Source of the DNA: Rutidosis leptorrhynchoides
Taxonomy: Eukaryota > Streptophyta > Magnoliopsida > Asterales > Asteraceae
Length of the DNA stretch: 64,000 nt
NCBI RefSeq assembly: GCF_046630445.1
Contig: NC_092337.1
Coordinates: forward strand, 193,971,001 to 194,035,000
Direction of reading: 5' to 3'
Position 1 is the stretch's first letter; each line of letters begins with the position of its first letter. The notes below the pieces were generated by a model that searched no databases, had not been told where the DNA came from, and saw only the letters and a program-made list of their open reading frames with translations. Below are positions 51,931 through 62,880 of this stretch, in pieces. Made by a program: the position numbers and the translations under genes.

Positions 51931-54900
51931 TTAAGCTGTTGAAGGTGTTGACGAATCTTCTGGAAATAGATGCGGGTATTTCTTCTTCATCTGATCTTCA
52001 CGCTCCCAGGTGAACTCGGGTCCTCTACGAGCATTCCATCGAACCTTAACAATTGGTATCTTGTTTTGCTTAAGTCTTTTAACCTCACGATCCATTATTT
52101 CAACGGGTTCTTCGATGAATTGGAGTTTTTCGTTGATTTGGATTTCATCTAACGGAATAGTGAGATCTTCTTTAGCAAAACATTTCTTCAAATTCGAGAC
52201 GTGGAAAGTGTTATGTACAGCCACGAGTTGTTGAGGTAACTCTAGTTGGTAAGCTACTGGTCCGACACGATCAATAATCTTGAATGGTCCAATATACCTT
52301 GGATTTAATTTCCCTCGTTTACCAAATCGAACAACGCCTTTCCAAGGTGAAACTTTAAGCATGACCATCTCTCCAATTTCAAATTCTATATCTTTTCTTT
52401 TAATGTCAGCGTAGCTCTTTTGTCGACTTTGGGCGGTTTTCAACCGTTGTTGAATTTGGATGATCTTCTCGGTAGTTTCTTGTATAATCTCCGGACCCGT
52501 AATCTGTCTATCCCCCACCTCACTCCAAAAAATCGGAGACCTGCACTTTCTACCATAAAGTGCTTCAAACGGCGCCATCTCAATGCTTGAATGGTAGCTG
52601 TTGTTGTAGGAAAATTCTGCTAACGGTAGATGTCGATCCCAACTGTTTCCGAAATCAATAACACATGCTCGTAGCATGTCTTCAAGCGTTTGTATCGTCC
52701 TTTCGCTTTGCCCATCAGTTTGTGGATGATAGGCAGTACTCATGTCTAGACGAGTTCCTAATGCTTGCTGTAATGTCTGCCAGAATCTTGAAATAAATCT
52801 GCCATCCCTATCAGAGATAATAGAGATTGGTATTCCATGTCTAGAGACTACTTCCTTCAAATACAGTCGTGCTAACTTCTCCATCTTGTCATCTTCTCTT
52901 ATTGGTAGGAAGTGTGCTGATTTGGTGAGACGATCAACTATTACCCAAATAGTATCAAAACCACTTGCAGTCCTTGGCAATTTAGTGATGAAATCCATGG
53001 TAATGTTTTCCCATTTCCATTCCGGGATTTCGGGTTGTTGAAGTAGACCTGATGGTTTCTGATGCTCAGCTTTGACCTTAGAACACGTCAAACATTCTCC
53101 TACGTATTTAGCAACATCGGCTTTCATACCCGGCCACCAAAAATGTTTCTTGAGATCCTTGTACATCTTCCCCGTTCCAGGATGTATTGAGTATCTGGTT
53201 TTATGAGCTTCTCTAAGTACCATTTCTCTCATATCTCCAAATTTTGGTACCCAAATCCTTTCAGCCCTATACCGGGTTCCGTCTTCCCGAATATTAAGAT
53301 GCTTCTCCGATCCTTTGGGTATTTCATCCTTTAAATTTCCCTCTTTTAAAACTCCTTGTTGCGCCTCCTTTATTTGAGTAGTAATGTTATTATGAATCAT
53401 TATATTCATAGATTTTACTCGAATGGGTTCTCTATCCTTCCTGCTCAAGGCATCGGCTACCACATTTGCCTTCCCCGGGTGGTAACGAATCTCAAAATCG
53501 TAATCATTCAATAATTCAATCCACCTACGCTGCCTCATATTCAGTTGTTTCTGATTAAATATGTGTTGAAGACTTTTGTGGTCGGTATATATAATACTTT
53601 TGACCCCATATAAGTAGTGCCTCCAAGTCTTTAATGCAAAAACAACCGCGCCTAATTCCAAATCATGCGTCGTATAATTTTGTTCGTGAATCTTCAATTG
53701 TCTAGACGCATAAGCAATCACCTTCGTTCGTTGCATTAATACACAACCGAGACCTTGCTTTGATGCGTCACAATAAATCACAAAATCATCATTCCCTTCA
53801 GGCAATGACAATATAGGTGCCGTAGTTAGCTTTTTCTTCAATAACTGAAACGCTTTCTCTTGTTCATTATTCCATTCAAATTTCTTCCCTTTATGCGTTA
53901 ATGCAGTCAAGGGTTTTGCTATTCTGGAAAAGTCTTGGATGAACCTTCTGTAGTAACCAGCTAGTCCTAAAAACTGGCGTATGTGTTTCGGAGTTTTCGG
54001 GGTTTCCCACTTTTCAACAGTTTCTATCTTTGCCGGATCCACCTTAATACCTTCTTTGTTCACTATGTGACCGAGGAATTGAACTTCTTCCAACCAAAAT
54101 GCACACTTTGAAAACTTAGCGTACAATTCTTCCTTCCTCAATACTTCTAACACCTTTCTCAAATGTTCACCGTGTTCTTGGTCATTCTTTGAGTAAATAA
54201 GTATGTCATCAATGAAAACAATGACAAACTTGTCAAGGTATGGTCCACACACTCGGTTCATAAGGTCCATGAACACAGCTGGTGCATTAGTTAAACCAAA
54301 CGGCATGACCATAAACTCGTAATGACCGTAACGTGTTCTGAAAGCAGTCTTTGGAATATCATCTTCTTTCACCCGCATTTGATGATACCCGGAACGTAAG
54401 TCAATCTTTGAATAAACAGACGAGCCTTGTAGTTGATCAAATAAGTCGTCGATTCTCGGTAGTGGGTAGCGGTTCTTGATGGTAAGTTTGTTCAACTCTC
54501 GGTAGTCGATACACAACCTGAATGTACCATCTTTCTTCTTGACAAACAAAACAGGAGCTCCCCACGGTGATGTGCTTGGTCGAATGAAACCACGCTCTAA
54601 AAGTTCTTGTAATTGGCTTTGTAGTTCTTTCATCTCGCTGGGTGCGAGTCTGTAAGGAGCACGAGCTATTGGTGCAGCTCCTGGTACAAGATCTATTTGA
54701 AATTCAACGGATCGATGTGGGGGTAATCCCGGTAATTCTTTCGGAAATACATCGGGAAATTCTTTTGCAATGGGAACATCATTGATGCTCTTTTCTTCAG
54801 TTTGTACTTTCTCGACGTGTGCTAGAACAGCATAGCAACCTTTTCTTATTAGTTTTTGTGCCTTCAAATTACTAATAAGATGTAGCTTCGTGTTGCCCTT

Positions 54901-56496
54901 TTCTCCGTACACCATTAAGGGTTTTCCTTTTTCTCGTATAATGCGAATTGCATTTTTGTAACAAACGATCTCCGCTTTCACTTCTTTCAACCAGTCCATA
55001 CCGATTATCACATCAAAACTCCCTAACTCTACGGGTATCAAATCAATCTTAAATGTTTCGCTAACCAGTTTAATTTCTCGATTCCGACATATATTATCTG
55101 CTGAAATTAATTTACCATTTGCTAATTCGAGTAAAAATTTACTATCCAAAGGCGTCAATGGACAACTTAATTTAGCACAAAAATCTCTACTCATATAACT
55201 TCTATCCGCACCCGAATCAAATAAAACGTAAGCAGATTTATTGTCAATAAGAAACGTACCTGTAACAAGCTCCGGGTCTTCCTGTGCCTCTGCCGCATTA
55301 ATATTGAAAACTCTTTCGCGGCCTTGTCCATTCGTGTTCTCCTGGTTCGGGCAATTTCTAATAATGTGGCCCGGTTTTCCACATTTATAACAAACTACAT
55401 TGGCATAGCTTGCTCCGACACTACTTGCTCCGCCATTACTCGTTCCGACACCATTTGTTCCTTTCGTTCTATTAACCCCTGGTCCGTAGACCTCACACTT
55501 CGCCGTGCTATGACCATTTCTTTTACACTTGTTGCAAAATTTGGTGCAGAACCCCGAGTGATACTTTTCACACCTTTGGCATAGCTGCTTCTGATTGTTG
55601 TTGTTGTTGCGGTTATTATTGTTGTTGGGATGATTGTTGTAGTTGCTGTTGTTGTTGTTGTTGTTGTTGTTGTTGGGCCGTTTGTTGTAGTTGCGATTGA
55701 TGTTGCGATTGTTGGGATAATTGTTGCGATTGCTGTTGTTGTTGTATTGGTGATTCTTATCACCATTTTCCTCCCACTTTCTTTTGACTTGCTTCACATT
55801 GGCCTCTTCAGCAGTCTGTTCTTTAATTCTTTCTTCAATCTGGTTCACTAGTTTGTGAGCCATTCTACATGCCTGTTGTATGGAGGCGGGCTCGTGTGAA
55901 CTTATATCTTCTTGGATTCTTTCCGGTAATCCTTTCACAAACGCGTCGATCTTCTCTTCCTCATCTTCGAATGCTCCCGGACACAATAGGCACAATTCTG
56001 TGAATCGTCTTTCGTACGTGGTAATATCAAATCCTTGGGTTCGTAACCCTCTAAGTTCTGTCTTGAGCTTATTGACCTCGGTTCTGGGACGGTACTTCTC
56101 GTTCATCAAGTGCTTGAATGCTGACCACGGTAGTGCGTACGCATCGTCTTGTCCCACTTGCTCTAGATAGGTATTCCACCATGTTAACGCAGAACCTGTG
56201 AAGGTATGCGTAGCGTACTTTACTTTGTCCTCTTCAGTACACTTACTTATGGCAAACACCGATTCGACCTTCTCGGTCCACCGTTTCAATCCGATCGGTC
56301 CTTCGGTTCCATCAAATTCCAAAGGTTTGCAGGCAGTGAATTCTTTGTAGGTGCATCCTACACGATTTCCTGTACTGCTAGATCCAAGGTTATTGTTGGT
56401 ATGTAGCGCAGCTTGTACTGCGGCTATGTTTGAAGCTAGAAAAGTACGGAATTCCTCTTCATTCATATTCACGGTGTGTCGAGTAGTCGGTGCCAT
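51931..56496 (-). CDS. Tekay gag-pol polyprotein (intact)
   Basis: 1,521 residues from ATG 56496. I chose the second Met (MAPTTRH) because element B keeps it while the 12 upstream residues are not conserved. Capsid spans about 48-228, with two CCHC knuckles at 321-334 and 369-382 after an Asn-rich linker. The protease has DSGA at 427-430, RT has FIDD (Asp 763, 764) and RNase H has D910. The integrase zinc finger is H1098, H1105, C1135, C1138 and the core triad is D1168, D1229, E1265. A chromodomain-like segment lies at about 1460-1503 ([16 protein letters not shown]). Such a domain is thought to guide chromoviruses to heterochromatin. No frameshift or stop is seen. Confidence 0.97.
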   Translation of the reverse strand: MAPTTRHTVNMNEEEFRTFLASNIAAVQAALHTNNNLGSSSTGNRVGCTYKEFTACKPLEFDGTEGPIGLKRWTEKVESVFAISKCTEEDKVKYATHTFTGSALTWWNTYLEQVGQDDAYALPWSAFKHLMNEKYRPRTEVNKLKTELRGLRTQGFDITTYERRFTELCLLCPGAFEDEEEKIDAFVKGLPERIQEDISSHEPASIQQACRMAHKLVNQIEERIKEQTAEEANVKQVKRKWEENGDKNHQYNNNSNRNNYPNNRNINRNYNKRPNNNNNNNNNSNYNNHPNNNNNRNNNNNQKQLCQRCEKYHSGFCTKFCNKCKRNGHSTAKCEVYGPGVNRTKGTNGVGTSNGGASSVGASYANVVCYKCGKPGHIIRNCPNQENTNGQGRERVFNINAAEAQEDPELVTGTFLIDNKSAYVLFDSGADRSYMSRDFCAKLSCPLTPLDSKFLLELANGKLISADNICRNREIKLVSETFKIDLIPVELGSFDVIIGMDWLKEVKAEIVCYKNAIRIIREKGKPLMVYGEKGNTKLHLISNLKAQKLIRKGCYAVLAHVEKVQTEEKSINDVPIAKEFPDVFPKELPGLPPHRSVEFQIDLVPGAAPIARAPYRLAPSEMKELQSQLQELLERGFIRPSTSPWGAPVLFVKKKDGTFRLCIDYRELNKLTIKNRYPLPRIDDLFDQLQGSSVYSKIDLRSGYHQMRVKEDDIPKTAFRTRYGHYEFMVMPFGLTNAPAVFMDLMNRVCGPYLDKFVIVFIDDILIYSKNDQEHGEHLRKVLEVLRKEELYAKFSKCAFWLEEVQFLGHIVNKEGIKVDPAKIETVEKWETPKTPKHIRQFLGLAGYYRRFIQDFSRIAKPLTALTHKGKKFEWNNEQEKAFQLLKKKLTTAPILSLPEGNDDFVIYCDASKQGLGCVLMQRTKVIAYASRQLKIHEQNYTTHDLELGAVVFALKTWRHYLYGVKSIIYTDHKSLQHIFNQKQLNMRQRRWIELLNDYDFEIRYHPGKANVVADALSRKDREPIRVKSMNIMIHNNITTQIKEAQQGVLKEGNLKDEIPKGSEKHLNIREDGTRYRAERIWVPKFGDMREMVLREAHKTRYSIHPGTGKMYKDLKKHFWWPGMKADVAKYVGECLTCSKVKAEHQKPSGLLQQPEIPEWKWENITMDFITKLPRTASGFDTIWVIVDRLTKSAHFLPIREDDKMEKLARLYLKEVVSRHGIPISIISDRDGRFISRFWQTLQQALGTRLDMSTAYHPQTDGQSERTIQTLEDMLRACVIDFGNSWDRHLPLAEFSYNNSYHSSIEMAPFEALYGRKCRSPIFWSEVGDRQITGPEIIQETTEKIIQIQQRLKTAQSRQKSYADIKRKDIEFEIGEMVMLKVSPWKGVVRFGKRGKLNPRYIGPFKIIDRVGPVAYQLELPQQLVAVHNTFHVSNLKKCFAKEDLTIPLDEIQINEKLQFIEEPVEIMDREVKRLKQNKIPIVKVRWNARRGPEFTWEREDQMKKKYPHLFPEDSSTPSTA

Positions 56497-56498
56497 TT

Positions 56499-56520
56499 CC
56501 TTCAAAATAGTTAAATGGAA
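56499..56520 (-). promoter_or_regulatory. Predicted splice acceptor at gag start, element A
   Basis: On the minus strand a U-rich stretch ends TATTTTGAAG at 56500, and GAAATG follows, so the exon would begin 3 nt before the gag ATG. Element B keeps TATTTTTGAAG at the same place (near 25244). Confidence 0.45.
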
Positions 56521-56628
56521 CAAGTTAATCATACAGAATATTAAGAGTAGTTAATAGTATTTCGTAGCATAATATGAACTCATTTATAAAAGCTTTTTCT
56601 TCATATTAGCGTTTTATAAGTTTAAATT

Positions 56629-56649
56629 CGGGTAGTACCTACCCGTTAA
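56629..56649 (-). promoter_or_regulatory. Internal PPT copy and palindrome, element A
   Basis: GTACCTACCCGTTAA (56635-56649, + strand) is identical to the 15 bases at the true PPT (51896-51910). It overlaps a 7-bp-stem, 3-nt-loop palindrome CGGGTAGTACCTACCCG at 56629-56645. Conserved in element B at 25374-25394. It could be a second plus-strand primer site or a scar of how the extra ORFs were acquired. Confidence 0.6.
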
Positions 56650-56837
56650 GTTCATACTTAGTAGCTAATATACAATTCAACTACTACAATTCTATATGAA
56701 AAACTGATTATAATAATATTTCGCGTTCAAACTTTTATACAATATTTTACAAACTTACAATACCGCTTATTTTACATAAAGCATGAAATATAGCACACAA
56801 TAACTTTGATACAAGATAGTTGTGAAGATAATTCTAG

Positions 56838-57521
56838 CTAGTACACAAGTCGTTCAGCAAAGGCAATAAAGACACGTAATTCATACGTCCAGAAACAAGT
56901 CATGCATTCTGGTTTTACTAGGACTACTTCCCATCCTTGGTCTTGTGCAACATAACCGTTATGGCCGTTGATAAGACAGCGTGTTGTAACGTCATCAAAG
57001 GGACGAGGGTTACGTAATGTCCAACAGTCCCGTAATAATCTAAAAACCTCATTTCTTACCCCAATTACCGACTCCGTCACTTGTGGAAACGTTTTGTTTA
57101 ATAGTTGTAGCCCGATGTTCTTGTTCTCACTTTGGTGAGAAGCGAACATTACTAATCCGTAAGCATAACATGCTTCTTTATGTTGCATGTTAGCCGCTTT
57201 TTCTAAATCACGAAGTCCAATATTCGGATATATTGAGTCAAAATAATTTCTTAACCCGTTGCGTAAAATAGCATTTGGGTTCCCCGCAATATATGCGTCA
57301 AAGTAAACACATCGTAACTTATGGGTTTCCCAATGTGATATCCCCCATCTTTCAAACGAAAGTCTCTTATAAACCAAGACATTCTTGGAACGTTCTTCGA
57401 ATATCTTACAAACTGATCTCGCCTTAAATAGTTGTGCCGAAGAATTCTGGCCGACTCTAGACAAGATTTCATCAATCATGTCTCCGGGTAGGTCTCTTAA
57501 AATATTGGGTTGTCTATCCAT
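56838..57521 (-). CDS. F-box protein encoded by element A
   Basis: 227 residues from ATG 57521. An F-box lies at about residues 8-52 (LPGDMIDEILSRV, then VCKIFEERSKNVLVYKRL). A Sel1-like segment follows at about 79-140 (GNPNAILRNGL; HKEACYAYGLVMFASHQSE), and the end has C206-x2-C209 and WTYELRVF. The order resembles the plant At1g67623/At2g35280-type F-box family; I recall this resemblance and have not searched it. F-box proteins bring targets to SCF ubiquitin ligases through SKP1. The ORF is sense, between ORF1 and gag, with its own predicted splice acceptor. It is intact, unlike the B copy, and conserved with it through the F-box and Sel1-like parts. Origin by capture of a host mRNA is likely. 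The target is unknown. Confidence 0.88.
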   Translation of the reverse strand: MDRQPNILRDLPGDMIDEILSRVGQNSSAQLFKARSVCKIFEERSKNVLVYKRLSFERWGISHWETHKLRCVYFDAYIAGNPNAILRNGLRNYFDSIYPNIGLRDLEKAANMQHKEACYAYGLVMFASHQSENKNIGLQLLNKTFPQVTESVIGVRNEVFRLLRDCWTLRNPRPFDDVTTRCLINGHNGYVAQDQGWEVVLVKPECMTCFWTYELRVFIAFAERLVY

Positions 57522-57534
57522 TTTGTGTTTTTAA

Positions 57535-57557
57535 ACTGTAAAATAGACAAGAGTTAG
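57535..57557 (-). promoter_or_regulatory. Predicted splice acceptor before F-box ORF, element A
   Basis: On the minus strand CTAAC (57553-57557) is followed by TCTTGTCTATTTTACAG ending at 57536. The branch site and acceptor are near-ideal for plants, and the F-box ATG is 14 nt into the exon. Conserved in element B. Confidence 0.6.
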
Positions 57558-57657
57558 ATTCATAAAAAAATACTTATTAATACAAGCAATTTTTACATAT
57601 ATCATAAAGCATAAGAACACTATATTACATATATTACACCACACGAATACAACTATC

Positions 57658-58272
57658 TTATTCCGACTCGCTCGTTTCTTCTTCTTCGGTTTTGGTTCGT
57701 TTTGCCAAGTTTCTAGGGATATATGATGTTTCCCTAATACGAGCCGTCGTTGTCCACATTGGTTTAGAAAAACCTGGTGGTTTAGAGGTTCCCGGGTCAT
57801 TGTTACAACTTAAGGACTTCGGGGGTTGACGATACATATAAAGTTCATCGGGGTTGGAATTAGATTTCTCTATTTTTATGCCCTTTCCCTTATTATTTTC
57901 TTTTGCCTTTTTAAATTCAGTTGGGGTAATTTCTATAACATCATCGGAATTCTCGTCGGAATCCGATTCATCGGAGAATTGGTAATCCTCCCAATATTTT
58001 GCTTCCTTGGCGGAAACACCATTGACCATAATTAACTTTGGTCGGTTGGTTGAGGATTTTCTTTTACTTAACCGTTTTATTATTTCCCCCACCGGTTCTA
58101 TTTCTTCATCCGGTTCCGATTCTTCTTCCGGTTCCGATTCTTCTTCCGGTTCCGACTCTTCTTCCGGTTCCTCTTCGGGAACTTGTGAATCAGTCCACAA
58201 ATCATTCCAATTTACATTTGACTCTTCATTATTATTAGGTGAGTCAATGGGACTTGTTCTAGAGGTAGACAT
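57658..58272 (-). CDS. Acidic ORF1 protein of element A
   Basis: 204 residues from ATG 58272, the first ORF after the primer site. The N-terminus is Ser/Asn-rich. Residues 31-60 are Glu-rich with SEPEEE repeats. A basic patch KRLSKRKSSTNRPK spans about 66-79. KYWEDYQFSDESDSDENSDD is followed by VIEI (112-115), which with its acidic flank resembles a SUMO-interaction motif, and the end is RTKTEEEETSESE. Homologous to 26420-27064 in B. No membrane segment, signal peptide or known enzyme domain. It is probably a disordered nuclear protein, to judge from composition. I do not recognise the family. Confidence 0.78.
   Translation of the reverse strand: MSTSRTSPIDSPNNNEESNVNWNDLWTDSQVPEEEPEEESEPEEESEPEEESEPDEEIEPVGEIIKRLSKRKSSTNRPKLIMVNGVSAKEAKYWEDYQFSDESDSDENSDDVIEITPTEFKKAKENNKGKGIKIEKSNSNPDELYMYRQPPKSLSCNNDPGTSKPPGFSKPMWTTTARIRETSYIPRNLAKRTKTEEEETSESE
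58100..58176 (-). repeat. 18-bp minisatellite in ORF1 of element A
   Basis: About four tandem units like TCTTCTTCCGGTTCCGAT encode SEPEEE. Element B has a 15-bp unit at the equivalent place. Confidence 0.85.
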
Positions 58273-58467
58273 CTATCACATAATATCAAACACGTTAAGA
58301 GATTAATATATCACATAATATTCATATGTTAAAAATATATAGTTTCCAACAAAAATGTTAAGCAATCATTTTTAAAGAAAACACGGTCGAAGTCCAGACT
58401 CACTAATGCATCCTAACAAACTCGATAAGACACACTAATGCAAATTTTCTGGTTCTCTAAGACCAAC

Positions 58468-58479
58468 GCTCGGATACCA
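58468..58479 (-). promoter_or_regulatory. Element A primer-binding site (tRNA-iMet)
   Basis: On the minus strand TGGTATCCGAGC begins two bases from the 5' LTR edge. One base differs from the perfect iMet complement seen in element B. Confidence 0.9.
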
Positions 58480-58481
58480 AC

Positions 58482-61400
58482 TGAAATGTCCCGTTCTTAT
58501 TGATTAAAAACGTTCCATATTAATTGATTTCGTTGCGAGGTTTTGACCTCTATATGAGACGTTTTTCAAAGACTGCATTCATTTTTAAACAAACCATAAC
58601 CTTTATTTCATCAATAAAGGTTTAAAAAGCTTTACGTAGATTATCAAATAATGATAATCTAAAATATCCTGTTTACACACGACCATTACATAATGGTTTA
58701 CAATACAAATATGTTACAACAAAATAAGTTTCTTGAATGCAGTTTTTACACAATATCATACAAGCATGGACTCCAAATCTTGTCCTTATTTAAGTATGCG
58801 ATAGCGGAAGCTCTTAATAATCACCTGAGAATAAACATGCTTAAAACGTCAACAAAAATGTTGGTGAGTTATAGGTTTAACCTATATATATCAAATCGTA
58901 ACAATAGACCACAAGATTTCATATTTCAATACACATCCCATACATAGAGATAAAAATCATTCATATGGTGAACACCTGGTAACCGACAATAACAAGATGC
59001 ATATATAAGAATATCCCCATCATTCCGGGACACCCTTCGGATATGATATAAATTTCGAAGTACTAAAGCATCCGGTACTTTGGATGGGGTTTGTTAGGCC
59101 CAATAGATCTATCTTTAGGATTCGCGTCAATTAGGGTGTCTGTTCCCTAATTCTTAGATTACCAGACTTAATAAAAAGGGGCATATTCGATTTCGATAAT
59201 TCAACCATAGAATGTAGTTTCATGTACTTGTGTCTATTTTGTAAATCATTTATAAAACCTGCATGTATTCTCATCCCAAAAATACTAGATTTTAAAAGTG
59301 GGACTATAACTCACTTTCACAGATTTTTACTTCGTCGGGAAGTAAGACTTGGCCACTGTTGATTCACGAACCTATAACAATATATACATATATATTAAAG
59401 TATGTTCAAAATATATTTACAACACTTTTAATATATTTTGATGTTTTAAGTTTATTAAGTCAGCTGTCCTCGTTAGTAATCTACAACTAGTTGTCCACAG
59501 TTAGATGTACAGAAATAAATCGATAAATATTATCTTGAATCAATCCACGACCCAGTGTATACGTATCTCAGTATTGATCACAACTCAAACTATATATATT
59601 TTGGAATCAACCTCAACCCTGTATAGCTAACTCCAACATTCACATATAGAGTGTCTATGGTTGTTCCGAAATATATATAGATGTGTCGACATGATAGGTC
59701 GAAACATTGTATACGTGTCTATGGTATCTCAAGATTACATAATATACAATACAAGTTGATTAAGTTATGGTTGGAATAGATTTGTTACCAATTTTCACGT
59801 AGCTAAAATGAGAAAAATTATCCAATCTTGTTTTACCCATAACTTCTTCATTTTAAATCCGTTTTGAGTGAATCAAATTGCTATGGTTTCATATTGAACT
59901 CTATTTTATGAATCTAAACAGAAAAGTATAGGTTTATAGTCGGAAAAATAAGTTACAAGTCGTTTTTGTAAAGGTAGTCATTTCAGTCGAAAGAACGACG
60001 TCTAGATGACCATTTTAGAAAACATACTTCCACTTTGAGTTTAATCATAATTTTTGGATATAGTTTCATGTTCATAATAAAAATCATTTTCTCAGAATAA
60101 CAACTTTAAAATCAAAGTTTATCATAGTTTTTAATTAACTAACCCAAAACAGCCCGCGGTGTTACTACGACGGCGTAAATCCGGTTTTACGGTGTTTTTC
60201 GTGTTTCCAGGTTTTAAATCATTAATTTAGCATATCATATAGATATAGAACATGTGTTTAGTTGATTTTAAAAGTCAAGTTAGAAGGATTAACTTTTGTT
60301 TGCGAACAAGTTTAGAATTAACTAAACTATGTTCTAGTGATTACAAGTTTAAACCTTCGAATAAGATAGCTTTATATGTATGAATCGAATGATGTTATGA
60401 ACATCATTACTACCTTAAGTTCCTTGGATAAACCTACTGGAAAAGAGAAAAATGGATCTAGCTTCAATGGATCCTTGGATGGCTCGAAGTTCTTGAAGCA
60501 GAATCATGACACGAAAACAAGTTCAAGTAAGATCATCACTTGAAATAAGATTGTTATAGTTATAGAAATTGAACCAAAGTTTGAATATGATTATTACCTT
60601 GTATTAGAATGATAACCTACTGTAAGAAACAAAGATTTCTTGAGGTTGGATGATCACCTTACAAGATTGGAAGTGAGCTAGCAAACTTGAAAGTATTCTT
60701 GATTTTATGAAACTAGAACTTTTGGAATTTATGAAGAACACTTAGAACTTGAAGATAGAACTTGAGAGAGATCAATTAGATGAATAAAATTGAAGAATGA
60801 AAGTGTTTGTAGGTGTTTTTGGTCGTTGGTGTATGGATTAGATATAAAGGATATGTAATTTTGTTTTCATGTAAATAAGTCATGAATGATTACTCATATT
60901 TTTGTAATTTTATGAGATATTTCATGCTAGTTGCCAAATGATGGTTCCCACATGTGTTGGGTGACTCACATGGGCTGCTAAGAGCTGATAATTGGAGTGT
61001 ATATACCAATAGTACATACATCTAAAAGCTGTGTATTGTACGAGTACGAATACGGGTGCATTCGAGTAGAATTGCTGATGAAACTGAACGAGGATGTAAT
61101 TGTAAGCATTTTTGTTAAGTAGAAGTATTTTGATAAGTGTATTGAAGTCTTTCAAAAGTGTATAAATACATATTAAAATACTACATGTATATACATTTTA
61201 AGTGAGTCGTTAAGTCATCGTTAGTCGTTACATGTAAGTGTTGTTTTGAAACCTTTAGGTTAACGATCTTGTTAAATGTTGTTAACCCAATGTTTATAAT
61301 ATCAAAAGAGATTTTAAATTATTATATTATCATGATATTATCATGTATGAATATCTCTTAATATGATATATATACATTAAATGTCTTTACAACGATAATC

Positions 61401-61729
61401 GTTACATATATGTCTCGTTTAAAAATCATTAAGTTAGTAGTCTTGTTTTTACATATGTAGTTCATTGTTAATATACTTAATGATATGTTTACTAATCATA
61501 GTATCATGTTAACTATATATATATCCATATATATGTCATCATATAGTTTTTACAAGTTTTAACGTTCGTGAATCACCGGTCAACTTGGGTGGTCAATTGT
61601 CTATATGAAACCTATTTCAATTAATCAAGTCTTAACAAGTTTGATTGCTTAACATGTTGGAAACATTTAATCATGTAAACATCAATCTCAATTAATATAT
61701 ATAAACATGGAAAAGTTCGGGTCACTACA
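58482..61729 (-). repeat. Element A 5' LTR
   Basis: 3,248 bp, same edges as the 3' LTR. On the minus strand a TATA-like TTTATATCT lies at about 60840-60848, followed by a CT-rich leader (GATCTCTCTCAAG) and the donor at 60597. These fit a promoter, transcription start and first exon inside the LTR. Confidence 0.96.
60594..60601 (-). promoter_or_regulatory. Predicted splice donor in element A 5' LTR
   Basis: On the minus strand CAAG/GTAA, with the intron starting at 60597, about 250 nt downstream of the TATA-like box. The same donor is present in the B 5' LTR (29353) and, in + orientation, in C's LTR (32749). Confidence 0.5.
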
Positions 61730-61824
61730 TATTGGGGTGAGACACATGCTGTTTTTACATTTTACAATTTAGACACAAGTACCAACTGCTAAAACTATGC
61801 TATACCCGGCTATGTCCGACTAAG
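61730..61824 (+). repeat. LTR fragment I, part 2
   Basis: Joining this to 48640 across element A gives one continuous sequence (ACTTTTATTG then GGGTGAGACAC). It is interrupted at 61825 by the start of LTR J. Confidence 0.6.
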
Positions 61825-62001
61825 TGTGATGACCCGGGAATTTCCGACCAAATTTAAACTTGATCTTTATATGTTTCCAACACGAAAAGCAAAAGTCTGT
61901 AATGTTGAGTCTCGAAAACTTTTGAACTGTACATGAAAGCATTTGCCCTTTTGACCATTCCCGAGGAATCACGAACGTTTATTTGTAAATAGAAAAGTAA
62001 A

Positions 62002-62102
<101 letters not shown>

Positions 62103-62379
62103 GTAATTTATAATGTTACAGAATTTAGTTATTTAAATTAATTATATAAAATAAAGTAATCTATGATATTATAACTTATGACATAATTATATATATAAAT
62201 AAAGTATCTTGAATTTATATAATAATTAAGTATAATTTAAAATAAAATTATATATATATGAATATAAGAAGTCAATAAAGTTATTATGTAATATGATGAT
62301 ACATAGTTAATAATATATATAAAATACAAATAAAAATATAGTTATTAACATTATTAGTATTTCAGTACTACTATAAATA

Positions 62380-62761
62380 CTAATAATAGAGTAAGTAATA
62401 TTATGAAATCTGATAAGAATACTATTACTAAGATTATTAATATCATATTAATATTAATAAATTTTTATTATTATCAGTAGTATTATTAATAATAATATTA
62501 TTATTTACACTTCTAATATTTTTATCAACATTAATATTCCCAAAATCATTATTTGGTATATATAAATAATATTATAAATATTATTATTATCATTATTATT
62601 ATTAATAATATAATTAGTAGTATCAATATTAGTAGTACTATTATTATAATTATCATAAACAATATTTTTATTATTATCAATTTCACAAAAAATTATAAAG
62701 TGTGACTTATTGTTATTAATACTCTTATTTTTAATTTTATTATTATTATTATTATTTTTAA

Positions 62762-62819
<58 letters not shown>

Positions 62820-62880
62820 ATCATTATTGGAATTTTTATTAGTATTAATATAAGTGTAATTATTAATTATTAGCATATCA
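62380..62880. repeat. TTA/TAA-rich simple sequence
   Basis: A 500-bp stretch of mixed ATT/TTA units with a pure (TTA)n core at 62765-62817. A minus-strand frame rich in Asn and Ile is an artefact of it. A second such tract begins at 63885 and runs to 64000. Confidence 0.9.

Larger units (their letters stand above)
48641..61734 (-). mobile_element. Complete Tekay retrotransposon A with F-box and acidic ORFs
   Basis: The element proper is 48646-61729 (13,084 bp); the span given includes the perfect 5-bp target duplication TATTG at 48641-48645 and 61730-61734. On the minus strand: 5' LTR 61729-58482, iMet primer site, acidic ORF1, F-box ORF2, internal PPT copy, gag-pol with chromodomain, PPT, 3' LTR 51895-48646. 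All three ORFs are open and all catalytic motifs are present. By eye the LTRs differ at one base (A50058 versus T59894) and one TA unit (51670s versus 61510s). This indicates very recent insertion and possible competence for movement. Confidence 0.96.

Noticed and set aside
56838..57521. F-box ORF as an ordinary host gene into which a retrotransposon inserted
   Set aside because: It lies between primer site and gag of an element with intact LTRs and TSD, in sense, and recurs at the same place in element B.
58100..58176. Short regular repeats that could suggest a CRISPR-like array
   Set aside because: Units are directly tandem without spacers and code for SEPEEE; this is a coding minisatellite in plant DNA.
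62505..62876. Asn-rich open frame
   Set aside because: It is a translation of ATT/TTA simple sequence; no domain, and composition follows the repeat.
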